A stretch of DNA of 41,474 nucleotides from Clostridia bacterium (GTDB lineage Bacteria; Bacillota; Clostridia; TANB77; CAG-508). Shown in pieces: positions 1-8,078 of the stretch. How positions within the stretch are numbered: position 1 is the stretch's first letter; each line of letters opens with the position of its first letter. The notes below the pieces were generated by a model. That model was not told the origin of the DNA. It did not search any database and was given only the letters and a program-made list of their open reading frames with translations. A program made the translations under genes and the position numbers. The stretch is from assembly GCA_022793875.1 (NCBI GenBank), contig JAAWDR010000003.1, positions 1-41,474 of the forward strand. The letters are read 5' to 3'.

Positions 1-99
1 ACTTTCTCATTTTTTTATCAATTTTACACCATATTCATGTAAACTTTTACTTCAACTCGGCTAAACTTTTCTCTCTTTTTCTCTTCTCTCACATGGCTT

Positions 100-192
100 T
101 CAAGCTCTTTCCTCATATCGAACGCATTTCCTACTAATAGCAAACGCTATCAGTGTTATTCCTTTATTTTCAAAGCTATACCTTTTAATCAT
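100..192 (-). pseudogene. pilin-like N-terminal remnant or tiny ORF (30 codons)
   Basis: An ATG at 192 follows a good ribosome site (AAGAAGGGA). The peptide begins MIKRYSFENKGITLIAFAI, which resembles the leader and hydrophobic start of the pilin-like protein at 12164-12913 (KEKGITLVALV). The frame closes after 30 codons. A neighbouring frame stays open for about 30 more codons and reads like coding sequence (MRKELESHVREEKK from the ATG at 116, ending near 27). This suggests a small membrane or pilin-like gene broken by an indel. There is no CGG codon here, so it does not belong with the three CGG shift sites. It could also be a true 30-residue peptide. Confidence 0.35.
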
Positions 193-218
193 TTTAATTC
201 CCTTCTTTCTTTAGTTTA

Positions 219-235
219 TACAGCTTGTTCCTGTA
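219..235. promoter_or_regulatory. palindrome TACAG-N7-CTGTA, copy 1
   Basis: The site reads TACAGCTTGTTCCTGTA, an inverted repeat with 5-bp arms and a conserved core (TGTTC). A second copy lies 107 bp downstream. This copy is just upstream of the minus-strand remnant starting at 192. It is a candidate operator for the XRE protein at 511-771; that link is inferred from proximity only. Confidence 0.5.
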
Positions 236-325
236 ATTTTAATATAACATATCTATTACTATTATTCAACATTTTTATTAATTTGATACATATTTGTAAA
301 AATTTAGAAATATTTTTGTAATATT

Positions 326-342
326 TACAGTATGTTCCTGTA
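326..342. promoter_or_regulatory. palindrome TACAG-N7-CTGTA, copy 2
   Basis: The site reads TACAGTATGTTCCTGTA and matches copy 1 (219-235) at 15 of 17 positions. It lies about 170 bp upstream of the XRE gene. Repetition of both arms and core in non-coding DNA suggests a protein-binding site. The rest of 236-510 is AT-rich, with no ORF that I can support. Confidence 0.5.
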
Positions 343-510
343 AACATGTTTTATTTTTTATTATACAATATACAAAAATTCACTTAACCTATCTGTTATA
401 TTAATGAATTTCAATTAAAAAAAATACTTAATTTTTAGTATTTTCCATTTCATTATGCACATTGATTTATAGGTTAAATATAGAATTATTTTATGTGAAA
501 GGAACCATAT

Positions 511-771
511 ATGAAAGTAAAAACTTTGAATGGAAATTTAAATATTGTTGGTCATAATTTGAAAAAATATAGAAAATTAAAAAAATTTTCTCAACCTGAA
601 ATCTGTCGCCAACTAGATTTGCTTGGTGTTACTATGTATAATTGTGATATTTATGAAATTGAATACGGTAAAAAAACCGTTAAAGATTTTGAAGCTCTAG
701 CCTTTTGTAAAGTATTAGGAATTACATTAGAAGAACTTTATTCAGATACAGATAAATATTATGAAGCCTAA
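511..771 (+). CDS. XRE-family helix-turn-helix protein
   Basis: This 86-residue protein is essentially one XRE/Cro-type helix-turn-helix domain (about residues 14-78). It carries the usual LKKYRKLKKFSQPEICRQL helix pair, the recognition region ending in IYEIEYGKK, and a C-terminal 'LGITLEELY' helix. There is no dimerisation or enzymatic extension, as in small stand-alone regulators. The ATG follows AAAGGAA at a good distance. The gene stands alone, reads away from its minus-strand neighbours and ends in its own terminator. The two TACAG-N7-CTGTA palindromes upstream are plausible sites of autoregulation. No target beyond that can be inferred. Confidence 0.8.
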   Translation: MKVKTLNGNLNIVGHNLKKYRKLKKFSQPEICRQLDLLGVTMYNCDIYEIEYGKKTVKDFEALAFCKVLGITLEELYSDTDKYYEA

Positions 772-806
772 AAAATGTGGAAGTTATTTAAACCTCCACA
801 TTTTTT
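771..806. terminator. hairpin terminator, probably bidirectional
   Basis: Ten-base arms (AAAAATGTGG at 771-780 and CCACATTTTT at 796-805) flank a 15-base loop directly after the XRE stop codon. T-runs on both sides allow it to serve the converging fhs gene (844-2505) as well. Confidence 0.75.
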
Positions 807-843
807 AGTGTATATTGTAAAAATTTATAGAATGTGACAAATT

Positions 844-2505
844 TTAAAATATTCCTACAATATTTCCATTTTCATCTATATCAATACTTTCTGCTGATGG
901 AATTTTTGGTAGACCTGGCATTGTCATTATTTTTCCAGAAATTGCAACAACAAAACCTGCTCCAGCTTTTAAATTTACTTCTCTTACTGTAATCTTGAAA
1001 GGTTCTTTACATTCTAAATTTTTAGCATCATCTGAAAAAGAATACTGTGTTTTTGCAATACATACTGGCAAGTCTTTATATCCTAATCTTTCAATTCTTT
1101 CAATTTCTTGACTAGCTTCTTCTGAAAATTCTACTCCTTGTGCTCCATAAACTTCTTTTGCTACTTTTTCAATTTTTGTTTTTATATTATCCTCTGTTTC
1201 ATATATATATTTGAAGTTTTCTGGTATTTCAGTCAATTTAACAAGTTTTTGAGCAATATCTATTGCACCTTCTCCACCTTTTGCCCATCCTTCAACAAGA
1301 CTTACTTCAATTCCTTTTTCGTTTAAACTTTCTTGTATGTATTCTATTTCTTTTTGAGCATCTGTATTATATTTGTTTATGGCAACTATGACATTTAGTC
1401 CAAACTTTTTATTTAGATTTTCTATGTGCTTATATAAGTTATCCATTCCATTTTTTAGTCCATCTAAATTTTCTTCTTGGATTTTATCTTTTTCAATTCC
1501 ACCATGATATTTTAATGCTTTGATAGTTGCAACAATTACAACTGCATCTGGTTTTATTTCAGCTTTTCTACATTTTATATCTAAGAATTTCTCAGCTCCT
1601 AAATCTGCTCCAAACCCTGCTTCTGTAATAACATAATCTCCTAATTTCATTGCCATTTTTGTTGCAATAATACTATTACATCCATGTGCTATATTAGCAA
1701 ATGGTCCTCCATGTATTATTGCTGGTGTATGTTCTAAAGTTTGTACTAAATTTGGTTTTATTGCATCTTTTAATAGAACTGTCATAGCTCCTTCTGCTTT
1801 TAAATCTCTTGCATATATTGGTTCTTGTTTTGAATTATAACCAATAATTATATTTCCTAATTTTTTCTTTAAATCTTCTATATCCTCTGATAAGCATAAA
1901 ATTGCCATAATTTCAGAAGCAACTGTTATATCAAATCCATCTTCTCTTGGTATTATATTTTTTTCCTTTGATAAACCTGTTTCTACTTTTCTTAATTGCC
2001 TATCATTTAAATCTACACATCTTTTCCATGTAACTTCTTGAATGTCTAATTCATTTCCAAAATATATATGGTTATCAATAATGCTTGATAGTAAGTTATT
2101 TGCTGAGGTAATTGCATGAATATCTCCTGTAAAATGAAGATTTATCTCTTCCATTGGAGCTACTTGAACATGTCCTCCTCCTGTTGCACCACCTTTTATT
2201 CCAAATACTGGTCCTAATGATGGTTCTCTTAAAGCCAATATTGATTTTTTCCCAATTTTAGATAGCCCATCAGCTATTGCTATTGAAACTGTTGTCTTTC
2301 CTTCTCCTAATGGTGTAGGATTTATTGCAGTAACTAATACTAATTTTCCATTTTCTTTCTCTTTTAATTTTTCATATAATGAATTTGATATTTTAGCTTT
2401 ATATTTTCCATAAACTTCAATATCTTCTTCATTTATATTCAACTTTTCTGCTATTTTATTAATTCTTTCTAATTCTGTATTTCTTGCAATTTCAATATCA
2501 GTCAT
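844..2505 (-). CDS. fhs: formate--tetrahydrofolate ligase
   Basis: Fhs makes 10-formyl-THF from formate, THF and ATP in the cytosol, in C1 metabolism and the methyl branch of acetogenesis. The protein is full length (553 residues; family about 555). It has the P-loop TPLGEGKTT near residue 65, followed by the conserved ALREPSLGPVFGIKGGATGGG segment split as ALREPSLGPVF and GIKGGATGGG, and by HFTGDIHAI and EAGFGADLGAEKF. I place the start at the ATG at 2505, because AAGGAG lies 9 bases upstream; in-frame TTG codons further up (to 2514) are not needed. It is the last gene of the long minus-strand operon that begins at asp23. Its product is the formyl donor used by Fmt (7036-7995). Confidence 0.97.
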   Translation of the reverse strand: MTDIEIARNTELERINKIAEKLNINEEDIEVYGKYKAKISNSLYEKLKEKENGKLVLVTAINPTPLGEGKTTVSIAIADGLSKIGKKSILALREPSLGPVFGIKGGATGGGHVQVAPMEEINLHFTGDIHAITSANNLLSSIIDNHIYFGNELDIQEVTWKRCVDLNDRQLRKVETGLSKEKNIIPREDGFDITVASEIMAILCLSEDIEDLKKKLGNIIIGYNSKQEPIYARDLKAEGAMTVLLKDAIKPNLVQTLEHTPAIIHGGPFANIAHGCNSIIATKMAMKLGDYVITEAGFGADLGAEKFLDIKCRKAEIKPDAVVIVATIKALKYHGGIEKDKIQEENLDGLKNGMDNLYKHIENLNKKFGLNVIVAINKYNTDAQKEIEYIQESLNEKGIEVSLVEGWAKGGEGAIDIAQKLVKLTEIPENFKYIYETEDNIKTKIEKVAKEVYGAQGVEFSEEASQEIERIERLGYKDLPVCIAKTQYSFSDDAKNLECKEPFKITVREVNLKAGAGFVVAISGKIMTMPGLPKIPSAESIDIDENGNIVGIF

Positions 2506-2558
2506 GTACAACAACTCCTTTTTTATATTATTTATTAATACTTCAAAATATAGAATTT

Positions 2559-2999
2559 TTAAGCAATAACTCCCACTATAATTCCAATTAATGCTCCCCC
2601 AAAAACTTGCACTGGCGTATGTCCTAAAACTTCAACTAATTTTTCAGAAACTTGAACTGTAGTTAATCCTGGTGTATCTACAATTTTATTTAATAAAGCT
2701 GCTTGTTTACCAGCAGCTCTTCTAACGCCACAAGCATCATACATAACAACTAATGCAACTATTAGTGAAAGTGCAAATATTGGTGTATCAACACCTTCAT
2801 ATTTTCCTATTAGCGCAGTTATACTAGTTACTATTGCTGAATGTGAGCTTGGCATTCCACCTGCTCCTATTATTCTTTTAAAATTAAATTTTTTGGTAGT
2901 TATCAAATCATATATTACTTTATATGACTGAATAAAAAACCATAATAATATTGGTATATATATGTATTTATTCTGTATAAAACTAACTAAATCATTCAC
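2559..2999 (-). CDS. divergent PAP2-family (DUF212) membrane protein
   Basis: The 146-residue protein matches the small DUF212 / divergent PAP2 family (YuiD-like). It has the phosphatase-like motif GGMPSSHSA near residue 47, then YDACGVRRAAGKQA and LGHTPVQVFGGALIGI. Hydrophobic segments lie near the N-terminus, around residues 75-90 and at the C-terminus, so it is an integral membrane protein. The likely start is GTG at 2999, because GAGGGG lies about 10 bases upstream and no in-frame ATG is close. Family members are thought to act on lipid phosphates, but the substrate is unknown. It sits between xseB and fhs in the operon. Confidence 0.85.
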   Translation of the reverse strand: MNDLVSFIQNKYIYIPILLWFFIQSYKVIYDLITTKKFNFKRIIGAGGMPSSHSAIVTSITALIGKYEGVDTPIFALSLIVALVVMYDACGVRRAAGKQAALLNKIVDTPGLTTVQVSEKLVEVLGHTPVQVFGGALIGIIVGVIA

Positions 3000-3031
3000 T
3001 TTTGATGTTCCCCTCTTATTTAAATTTAAGA

Positions 3032-3253
3032 TTATTCTGATGCAAAATTCTCTTCTTTTATATTACCATCTTTTTCTAATAAAATTGTTATTTTCTTTTC
3101 TGCCTCTTCTAAAATTTTATTACATTCCTTTGATATTTTGATTCCTTCTTCAAATTTAGATATTGATTCATCTAAATTCAAATCTCCTTTTTCAAGTTCT
3201 GTAACTATTTTTTCTAAATTTTCCATATTATTTTCAAAGTTTGATTTTGCCAT
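3032..3253 (-). CDS. xseB: exodeoxyribonuclease VII small subunit
   Basis: The 73-residue protein has the standard XseB pattern: FENNMENLEKIVTELEKGDL at the start, then LDESISKFEEGIKISKECN, a short helical hairpin. Several copies bind one XseA subunit to form the exonuclease that degrades single-stranded DNA. The ATG at 3253 follows AAGGA closely. It lies 18 bp after the stop of the membrane protein gene at 3272-3769, which separates it from xseA (3917-5114). XseA here needs a +1 shift, so the stoichiometry of this complex may depend on recoding. Confidence 0.93.
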   Translation of the reverse strand: MAKSNFENNMENLEKIVTELEKGDLNLDESISKFEEGIKISKECNKILEEAEKKITILLEKDGNIKEENFASE

Positions 3254-3271
3254 TTTTCCTTAACCTCTCTT

Positions 3272-3769
3272 TTAATCTGTAATATCCTCTACTACACCAG
3301 TTTCTAAATTAACTAAATAAGTTACTATTTCTTCTAGATTTCCAGACTTTCCTCTAACTGTAACCTCATAAGTTCCATTTTCTTGTAATTTTGCTTCAAA
3401 ATTATATGCATTTATAGACAGTCCCCATTCTTTTTGTGCTAATTTTATTGCCTTTTTTTCATTATCTAATTCTGCATTTTGATTATTACTTCCTTCTTCT
3501 TTTCCTATAACATTGTCCCCAGTTGTATTGTTAATATCATTGGTAGTTTCATTTTCTTTTAATATTTCATTTTCTTTTATTTCATTGTCAGTAATGTTAT
3601 TATTTGTTTTATTTTCATCTACTCCATTAAGATAATGTTCAATATTGTTTATTTCATTTTTTTGATTTTCTATTTTATTTTTTGCATTATTACTTGTTAT
3701 TACTATAATTGTTGTAATAATTGCTGCTATAACTACTATTCCTACTAATATCTTTTCTCCGTTTGTCAT
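3272..3769 (-). CDS. membrane-anchored protein with PepSY-like C-terminal domain
   Basis: The 165-residue protein has one N-terminal membrane anchor (about residues 8-26). An Asn/Glu-rich linker follows (27-105), and then a compact domain (about 105-165) with DNEKKAIKLAQKEWG, YEVTVRG and VNLETGVVEDITD. That domain has the helix-plus-sheet pattern of PepSY-type extracytoplasmic domains. The resemblance is by eye only, and the function is unknown. The start is ATG at 3769. Its ribosome site (GAAAGGAAAG) comes from the leader repeat at 3778-3856. Its position between xseA and xseB is unusual. Confidence 0.7.
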   Translation of the reverse strand: MTNGEKILVGIVVIAAIITTIIVITSNNAKNKIENQKNEINNIEHYLNGVDENKTNNNITDNEIKENEILKENETTNDINNTTGDNVIGKEEGSNNQNAELDNEKKAIKLAQKEWGLSINAYNFEAKLQENGTYEVTVRGKSGNLEEIVTYLVNLETGVVEDITD

Positions 3770-3777
3770 CTTTATTC

Positions 3778-3856
3778 TTTCCTTTCACTCTCTTCGTTCG
3801 TTCATCGTCATCTAAAAATTTCTTCGAAATTTTCATCTGCCAAGTCTAAGGCTTCT
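3778..3856 (-). repeat. leader repeat, copy 1
   Basis: This is one copy of a dispersed element of about 75 bp, read here on the minus strand. It contains the hairpin AAATTTC-TTC-GAAATTT, then a CGATGAACGAACGAAG segment, and ends in GTGAAAGGAA next to the start codon of the gene at 3272-3769. Other copies lie upstream of DUF2273, priA and the SPL-like gene, always oriented toward the start codon. It has in-frame stops and is not coding. Confidence 0.75.
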
Positions 3857-3916
3857 TCTTTCGTCATCATACAAAATTTTTTCACTTCTTTTCGCTCATG
3901 TCAACACATTTGTTTT

Positions 3917-5114
3917 TTAAGATAAAATTTGTGCTTGTTTTTTCCCATCAATAAACCTTATATCCATTTTATCCCCATCATTTATTTCTTTTACACTTTT
4001 GATGATTTTTCCATCTTTTTCCACTAATGAATATCCTCTAGTTAATGTTTTTAAAGGACTTAGTGCATCTAATTTTGATATTAATTCAATATATTTTGTT
4101 TGTTCTTCTTTATGTTTGTTCTTTATAACATTTTCTAATCTTTTTACATATGTATCTATTTTTAAATAATTATCATTTATATTTCTTACTGGTTCTTTAA
4201 ATATTCTGCTTGATATACATTTCTCATATCTTAGTTTCATTATTTCTACTTTTTTTATTAGAGATAACCTTAATCTATTTTGATATGTGTTTATTTTTTG
4301 ATTAATTTCATATATATCTGGAACAGCAAGTTCAGCAGCTGCTGAAGGCGTTGGTGCTCTTAAGTCCGCTACAAAATCTGAAATTGAAAAGTCTGTTTCG
4401 TGACCTACTGCTGAAATTATTGGTATTTCTGAATTATAAATAGCATGTGCAACTATTTCTTCATTAAATGGCCATAAATCTTCTAATGAGCCTCCTCCTC
4501 TTGCCAAAATTAGCACATCTGCTAATTTTTTCTCATTCATTATTTTTATTCCTTCTGCAATTTTTTCTGCTGCGCCTTCTCCTTGTACTGGAACTGGTAA
4601 TAATTTTATATATACATTTGGATTTCTTCTTGTGCTTACATTTATTATATCTTTTATTACTGAACCTGTTTGTGATGTTAAAATTCCTATTACTTTTGGC
4701 ATTTTGGGGATATTTTGTTTATGTTTCTCCTCAAAATATCCTTCTTGTTCTAATCTTTGTTTTAATTCTTCATACTTCTTATAAAGTGCTCCAACTCCAT
4801 CTTCTTGCATAGCCTTCACATAAATTTGATATACTCCATCTCTTTCATAAACTGAGACACTCCCGAACTATAAAGACTTTCATTCCGTCTTTTGGCATGA
4901 AGTCTAGTCTTTGTGCATATCCTTTAAACATTATACATTTTATTAATGAATTCTCATCTTTTAATGTAAAATACATGTGTCCTGTATAATGATTTTTAAA
5001 GTTTGATATTTCTCCTTTTACTAAAATGTTTTCAAGATATTCATCATTTTCAAATTTTTCTTTTATGTAGTTATTTAATTGACTCACACTTATTGCCATA
5101 TTTTCATATTTCAT
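3917..5114 (-). CDS. xseA: exodeoxyribonuclease VII large subunit, read through a +1 shift at CGG
   Basis: XseA is the catalytic subunit of exonuclease VII. The N-terminal part (codons 1-83 from ATG 5114) holds the OB-fold: SVSQLNNYIKEKFE, VKGEISNFKNHYTGHMYFTL, KCIMFKG. The rest, in another frame, holds the catalytic domain: KVIGILTSQTGSVIKDI, LARGGGSLEDLWPFNEE, AVGHETDFSISD, LRAPTPSAAAELA, TRGYSLV. In the first frame codon 84 is CGG and a TGA follows five codons later. Skipping the C of CGG gives VFIV-GSVSVYERDGVYQIYV, which fits the family consensus without a gap and yields 398 residues, the normal length. The start overlaps the nusB operon tightly (4 bp after its stop; ribosome site AAAGGA inside nusB). 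No other damage is seen. Confidence 0.92.
4863..4865 (-). other. CGG +1 recoding site in xseA
   Basis: Codon 84 of xseA reads GTT-CGG-GAG in the zero frame. Dropping the C (base 4865) gives GTT-GGG-AGT, which encodes the conserved Val-Gly-Ser. The zero frame stops at TGA five codons after the CGG. This is one of three in-frame CGG codons found in the window, and all three are shift sites. Confidence 0.8.
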
Positions 5115-5117
5115 ATT

Positions 5118-5522
5118 TTACATATCCTTTACAACACTTGCAAGAATTCCATTTACAAAGTTTTTAGATTTGTCTTCACCATATTTTTTTGCAAGTTCCA
5201 CTGCTTCATTTATTGCAACTTTATATGGAATATCATTATATTTTATTTCATAAATTGCAAGTTTTAATATTGCTAAATCCATTTTTGAAATTCTGTTTAA
5301 TTTCCATTCTTCTTTTAAGTTCTGCTCTATATTTTTTAAAATTTCTTCTTTATTATTTTCTATTCCAAAAACTACATTATCTATATATTTTTTTGCTTCT
5401 TCATCTTTTATTTCATTGCTTTCAAAAAATAGGTCAATTTGTTCTTTTATGTTGTCTGTATTTTGTATTTCTAAACTGTATATTAATTTGAAAGCATTTT
5501 CTCTAATTGCTGATCTATTCAT
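5118..5522 (-). CDS. nusB: transcription antitermination factor NusB
   Basis: NusB binds boxA RNA with NusE and helps rRNA antitermination. The 134-residue protein has the family landmarks: [20 protein letters not shown] at the N-terminus, [25 protein letters not shown] helix (seen as [20 protein letters not shown]), then [19 protein letters not shown] and FVNGILASV at the C-terminus. Length is normal. It lies in the usual clostridial order after the asp23 group and just before xseA, whose ribosome site lies inside its last codons. A partial copy of the leader repeat (TTCACTCCGCTAATTA) lies upstream of its start. Confidence 0.95.
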   Translation of the reverse strand: MNRSAIRENAFKLIYSLEIQNTDNIKEQIDLFFESNEIKDEEAKKYIDNVVFGIENNKEEILKNIEQNLKEEWKLNRISKMDLAILKLAIYEIKYNDIPYKVAINEAVELAKKYGEDKSKNFVNGILASVVKDM

Positions 5523-5565
5523 TTTTATTCCCCTTCACTCCGCTAATTATATGGAAATTCTACTT

Positions 5566-5769
5566 TTACATCCTATCGATAAAATTTTTCAACTTAGTTT
5601 TTACATCATCTTTATTTTGTTGTACATAGTTTCCAATAAATGCTCCTGCTAATATTAATAAAATTCCTACTATTAAAGCATATAATCTTGTTGCTAATAT
5701 TATTATTGCTATAATTATTCCTATTATTGCTCCTCTATATTGTCCTATAAATTTTTTAAAATCTTCCAT
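5566..5769 (-). CDS. DUF2273 small membrane protein
   Basis: The 67-residue protein begins with a short charged segment (MEDFKKFIGQYRG), followed by two closely spaced membrane helices (about residues 13-47) and a charged tail. This is the DUF2273 pattern. Members are encoded with AmaP and Asp23 and are thought to be part of the same membrane-associated envelope-stress complex. The start at 5769 is preceded by the leader repeat copy at 5779-5857, and nusB follows 43 bp after its stop. Confidence 0.85.
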   Translation of the reverse strand: MEDFKKFIGQYRGAIIGIIIAIIILATRLYALIVGILLILAGAFIGNYVQQNKDDVKTKLKNFIDRM

Positions 5770-5778
5770 TTCTATTCA

Positions 5779-5857
5779 TTCCTTTCACTACGCTACGCTC
5801 CGTTCATCGCCATCCAAGATTTTCTTCGAAAATCTCGTCTGTCAAATCTTGGCTTCT
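5779..5857 (-). repeat. leader repeat, copy 2
   Basis: This copy is diverged in sequence, but the hairpin is kept by paired changes: AGATTTTC-GAA-GAAAATCT here, against AAATTTC/GAAATTT in copies 1 and 3. Retention of the stem despite base changes suggests that RNA structure matters. It lies between amaP and the DUF2273 start. Confidence 0.7.
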
Positions 5858-5859
5858 AC

Positions 5860-6429
5860 TTATGCTTCTTCATTTTCTGATTTTATTTGTTTTTCTTGTA
5901 CTGCTTTTTTTATTGTTATATTTACTTCTTTTACCTCTAAATCTGTTGTTTCTTTTATTTTTGCTTTTATTTTGTTTTGTAAATCAACAGATAAATCTTT
6001 TATTATCGTGTCTGAACCTACTACTAAATTAACAAAAATGTTTACATTATTATCTTTATCAAGTTCTACTCTAGATGAAACTTCTTTTGCCATTTTGTAT
6101 TGTTTTGTAACAGCTTCTACTAGATTTTCTATTGTTTCTTTTGATATCATTAGTTTTCCATTGTCATTTGCTAAAAATACTCCTTGTTTATCTTTTAACT
6201 CTTTTTTTGATGTTGGATCAAAAAATATACATCTTATTGATAATAATATTGCTATTACATTTACTAATAAGATTACTTTTGATGATGTATCTGACATTAA
6301 TAATGTTTTTATCATTTTTTGTACTATATCTATATCTAACCAGCCAAATATTAATAAACTTGCTATTACAGCCATTATTAATATAATATTTGAATATATA
6401 ATTAATGTAATTTTTTCTATAATTTTCAT
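5860..6429 (-). CDS. amaP: alkaline shock response membrane anchor protein AmaP
   Basis: The 189-residue protein has two membrane helices in the first ~70 residues (IIYSNIILIMAVIASLLIFG and VILLVNVIAILLSIRCIFF). A cytoplasmic domain with the Asp23-like fold follows (about 85-180: GKLMISKETIENLVEAV, VNIFVNLVVG, TTDLEVKEVNITI). In Staphylococcus aureus AmaP recruits Asp23 to the membrane. The adjacent asp23 gene ends 32 bp upstream, which fits that partnership. Confidence 0.85.
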   Translation of the reverse strand: MKIIEKITLIIYSNIILIMAVIASLLIFGWLDIDIVQKMIKTLLMSDTSSKVILLVNVIAILLSIRCIFFDPTSKKELKDKQGVFLANDNGKLMISKETIENLVEAVTKQYKMAKEVSSRVELDKDNNVNIFVNLVVGSDTIIKDLSVDLQNKIKAKIKETTDLEVKEVNITIKKAVQEKQIKSENEEA

Positions 6430-6461
6430 TTCATTTACCTCTCTTTTTCTTTGTATATTTA

Positions 6462-6908
6462 TTATTCATTTGAGTTTGTTTCTTCTTCATCTTCTTTTTC
6501 TGCTTCTTTTACTATATCTGTATTAACTCCTTGTACATGAACATTTACTTCTTCTACTTTAAATCCTGTCATTCCTTCTACTGCTTTTTTTACTCTATTT
6601 TGTATTTCAAATGCTACATCTGGTATTCTTGAACCATATTCTACTATAATATTTACATCTATTTTTGCTACATTTTCTGCTTTTTCTACTTTTATTCCTT
6701 TTGCTAAATTTTTCTTTCCACTTAATACTTCAGATATTCCTCCTGCAAAACTTCCTGACATTGATGCAACTCCTTGTACTTCTGATACTGCTACTCCTGC
6801 GATTACTGCTATTACATCATTTGATATTTCTATGCCATTTTCTGTGTTTTCTGTGTTTATTTCAACTTCCTCTTGTTTTAATTCTTCTTTAATTTCTTTT
6901 TCTTCCAT
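6462..6908 (-). CDS. Asp23/Gls24 family envelope stress protein
   Basis: The 148-residue protein has the Asp23 core: NDVIAVIAGVAVSEVQGVAS at residues ~28-48, AKIDVNIIVEYGSRIPDVAF, and the C-terminal GFKVEEVNVHVQGV. The ends are rich in Glu. It is a cytoplasmic protein that forms membrane-associated assemblies through AmaP. The ATG at 6908 follows AAGGAGG at the usual distance. It is the first gene of the operon running to fhs, with a recognisable promoter at 6950-6978. Confidence 0.9.
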   Translation of the reverse strand: MEEKEIKEELKQEEVEINTENTENGIEISNDVIAVIAGVAVSEVQGVASMSGSFAGGISEVLSGKKNLAKGIKVEKAENVAKIDVNIIVEYGSRIPDVAFEIQNRVKKAVEGMTGFKVEEVNVHVQGVNTDIVKEAEKEDEEETNSNE

Positions 6909-6949
6909 TTAAAATCCTCCTTTTCAATTTTAATAGAATATACGTTATT

Positions 6950-6978
6950 AGTATATCAATTTTTATTATTTTTTACAA
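6950..6978 (-). promoter_or_regulatory. promoter of the asp23 operon
   Basis: On the minus strand, TTGTAA (6978-6973) and TATACT (6955-6950) are separated by 17 bp. They lie about 40 bp upstream of the asp23 start and downstream of the fmt terminator. Confidence 0.6.
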
Positions 6979-6999
6979 CCTTTTTATGTGATTTTTAAA

Positions 7000-7033
7000 A
7001 ATAAACCCTAAGATTTTGTTCTTAAGGTTTATT
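7000..7033 (-). terminator. terminator of the priA-def-fmt operon
   Basis: A near-perfect hairpin (AATAAACCTTAAGAA / TTCTTAGGGTTTATT type arms, one mismatch, short loop) is followed by T-rich sequence on the minus strand just after the fmt stop at 7036. Confidence 0.75.
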
Positions 7034-7035
7034 AA

Positions 7036-7995
7036 TTATTCAAATACTTCAAATTCATTTATTTGGTTTCCTCTTAAAAAGTCATATATACTCATTCTTT
7101 TTGCATTTTCTCCCTGAATTTCAAGAACTTTCAATATTCCATTTTTGGTTTTGATAAATAAACCATCTCTTTGGTCTGATATCAAAACAGTTCCATTTTT
7201 TAATGCTTGTACATTCTCTTCATCATATCCAATACCATCTGCAATATCTACTTTCCAAAATTTAATCTTTTTATTATTAAAAAAAGTATATGCTCCCATA
7301 ATTGGATTCAATCCTCTTACCAAATTTTTAATCTCTTGTGCTGTTTTATTATCCCAATCAATTTTTGCTATCTCTTTATCTAACATTGGAGCTAATGTAA
7401 AATTATCACTTTGTTTTTCTCTTGGAGCCGTTCCCTCTTCTATTTTTTCTAAAGTTTCAACTAACAATTTTCCACCAATTTTAGAAAGTCTATCCCATAA
7501 TTCTCCTGTTGTTTCATTATCACTGATTTCAACTTCTTCCTTTAAAATCATGTCACCAGTATCCATTCCAATATCCATGTACATTGTTGTTATACCTGTT
7601 TTTTTATCTCCATTTAATACTGCCCATTGAATAGGTGCTGCTCCTCTATATTGTGGAAGTAATGAACCATGTACATTTATGCATCCTAGTCTTGGTATGT
7701 CTAATATTTCTTTAGGAAGAATTTTTCCATATGCTACAACACATATAACATCTGGATTTAGCGCTTTTACTTTTTCTATAAATTCTTGATTTTTTCTTAC
7801 TTTTTCTGGTTGATAAACTTCTATATCTTTTTCAATAGCAAATTCTTTTACAGGAGATGCTATCATTTTCATTCCTCTTCCTTTTGGTTTATCTGGGTTT
7901 GTAACTACTCCTATTATTTTGTACCCTGCATTATATACAGCTTCTAAGCTTTCTTTTGCAAAGTCTGGTGTTCCCATAAATAATATATTTAACAT
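7036..7995 (-). CDS. fmt: methionyl-tRNA formyltransferase
   Basis: Fmt transfers the formyl group of 10-formyl-THF to initiator Met-tRNA. The 319-residue protein has normal length. It shows LFMGTPDFAKESLEA at the start, VVTNPDKPKGRGMK, VVAYGKILPKEIL, and the catalytic block NVHGSLLPQYRGAAPIQWA, MDIGMDTGDM, with the C-terminal OB-like domain from about residue 205. The ATG at 7995 follows GGAG. It is the last gene of priA-def-fmt, a common clostridial order. Def (8075-8551) later removes the formyl group added here. Confidence 0.96.
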   Translation of the reverse strand: MLNILFMGTPDFAKESLEAVYNAGYKIIGVVTNPDKPKGRGMKMIASPVKEFAIEKDIEVYQPEKVRKNQEFIEKVKALNPDVICVVAYGKILPKEILDIPRLGCINVHGSLLPQYRGAAPIQWAVLNGDKKTGITTMYMDIGMDTGDMILKEEVEISDNETTGELWDRLSKIGGKLLVETLEKIEEGTAPREKQSDNFTLAPMLDKEIAKIDWDNKTAQEIKNLVRGLNPIMGAYTFFNNKKIKFWKVDIADGIGYDEENVQALKNGTVLISDQRDGLFIKTKNGILKVLEIQGENAKRMSIYDFLRGNQINEFEVFE

Positions 7996-8013
7996 TTAAA
8001 ATTTCTCCATTTC

Positions 8014-8078
8014 TATTTAAGATGTGTCCCTAATGGGACAAAATGTCCCAAACAGAAACGTCCCCAATGGGACATTAT
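8014..8078. repeat. 65-bp direct repeat, copy A (def-fmt gap)
   Basis: This stretch is identical over 65 bp to 8598-8662. It contains three small palindromes built from GTCCC/GGGAC, such as TGGGACATTTTGTCCCA. On the minus strand it begins at the TAA stop codon of def, the same relation that copy B has to priA. It is non-coding and could fold into consecutive hairpins between cistrons. Confidence 0.9.

Noticed and set aside
100..192. A fourth CGG shift site in the broken pilin-like ORF
   Set aside because: There is no CGG on the coding strand there. The nearest candidate is CGA, which is read as ordinary arginine in mutS2.
4845..4847. TGA in xseA as selenocysteine or tryptophan
   Set aside because: TGA ends several intact genes in the window (for example 39888-39890), and the residues between CGG and this TGA do not match XseA in the zero frame.
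5849..6526. Long plus-strand ORF opposite amaP and asp23
   Set aside because: It is the complement of well-recognised genes, is rich in Phe/Ser/Leu as expected for antisense of AT-rich genes, and has no ribosome site.
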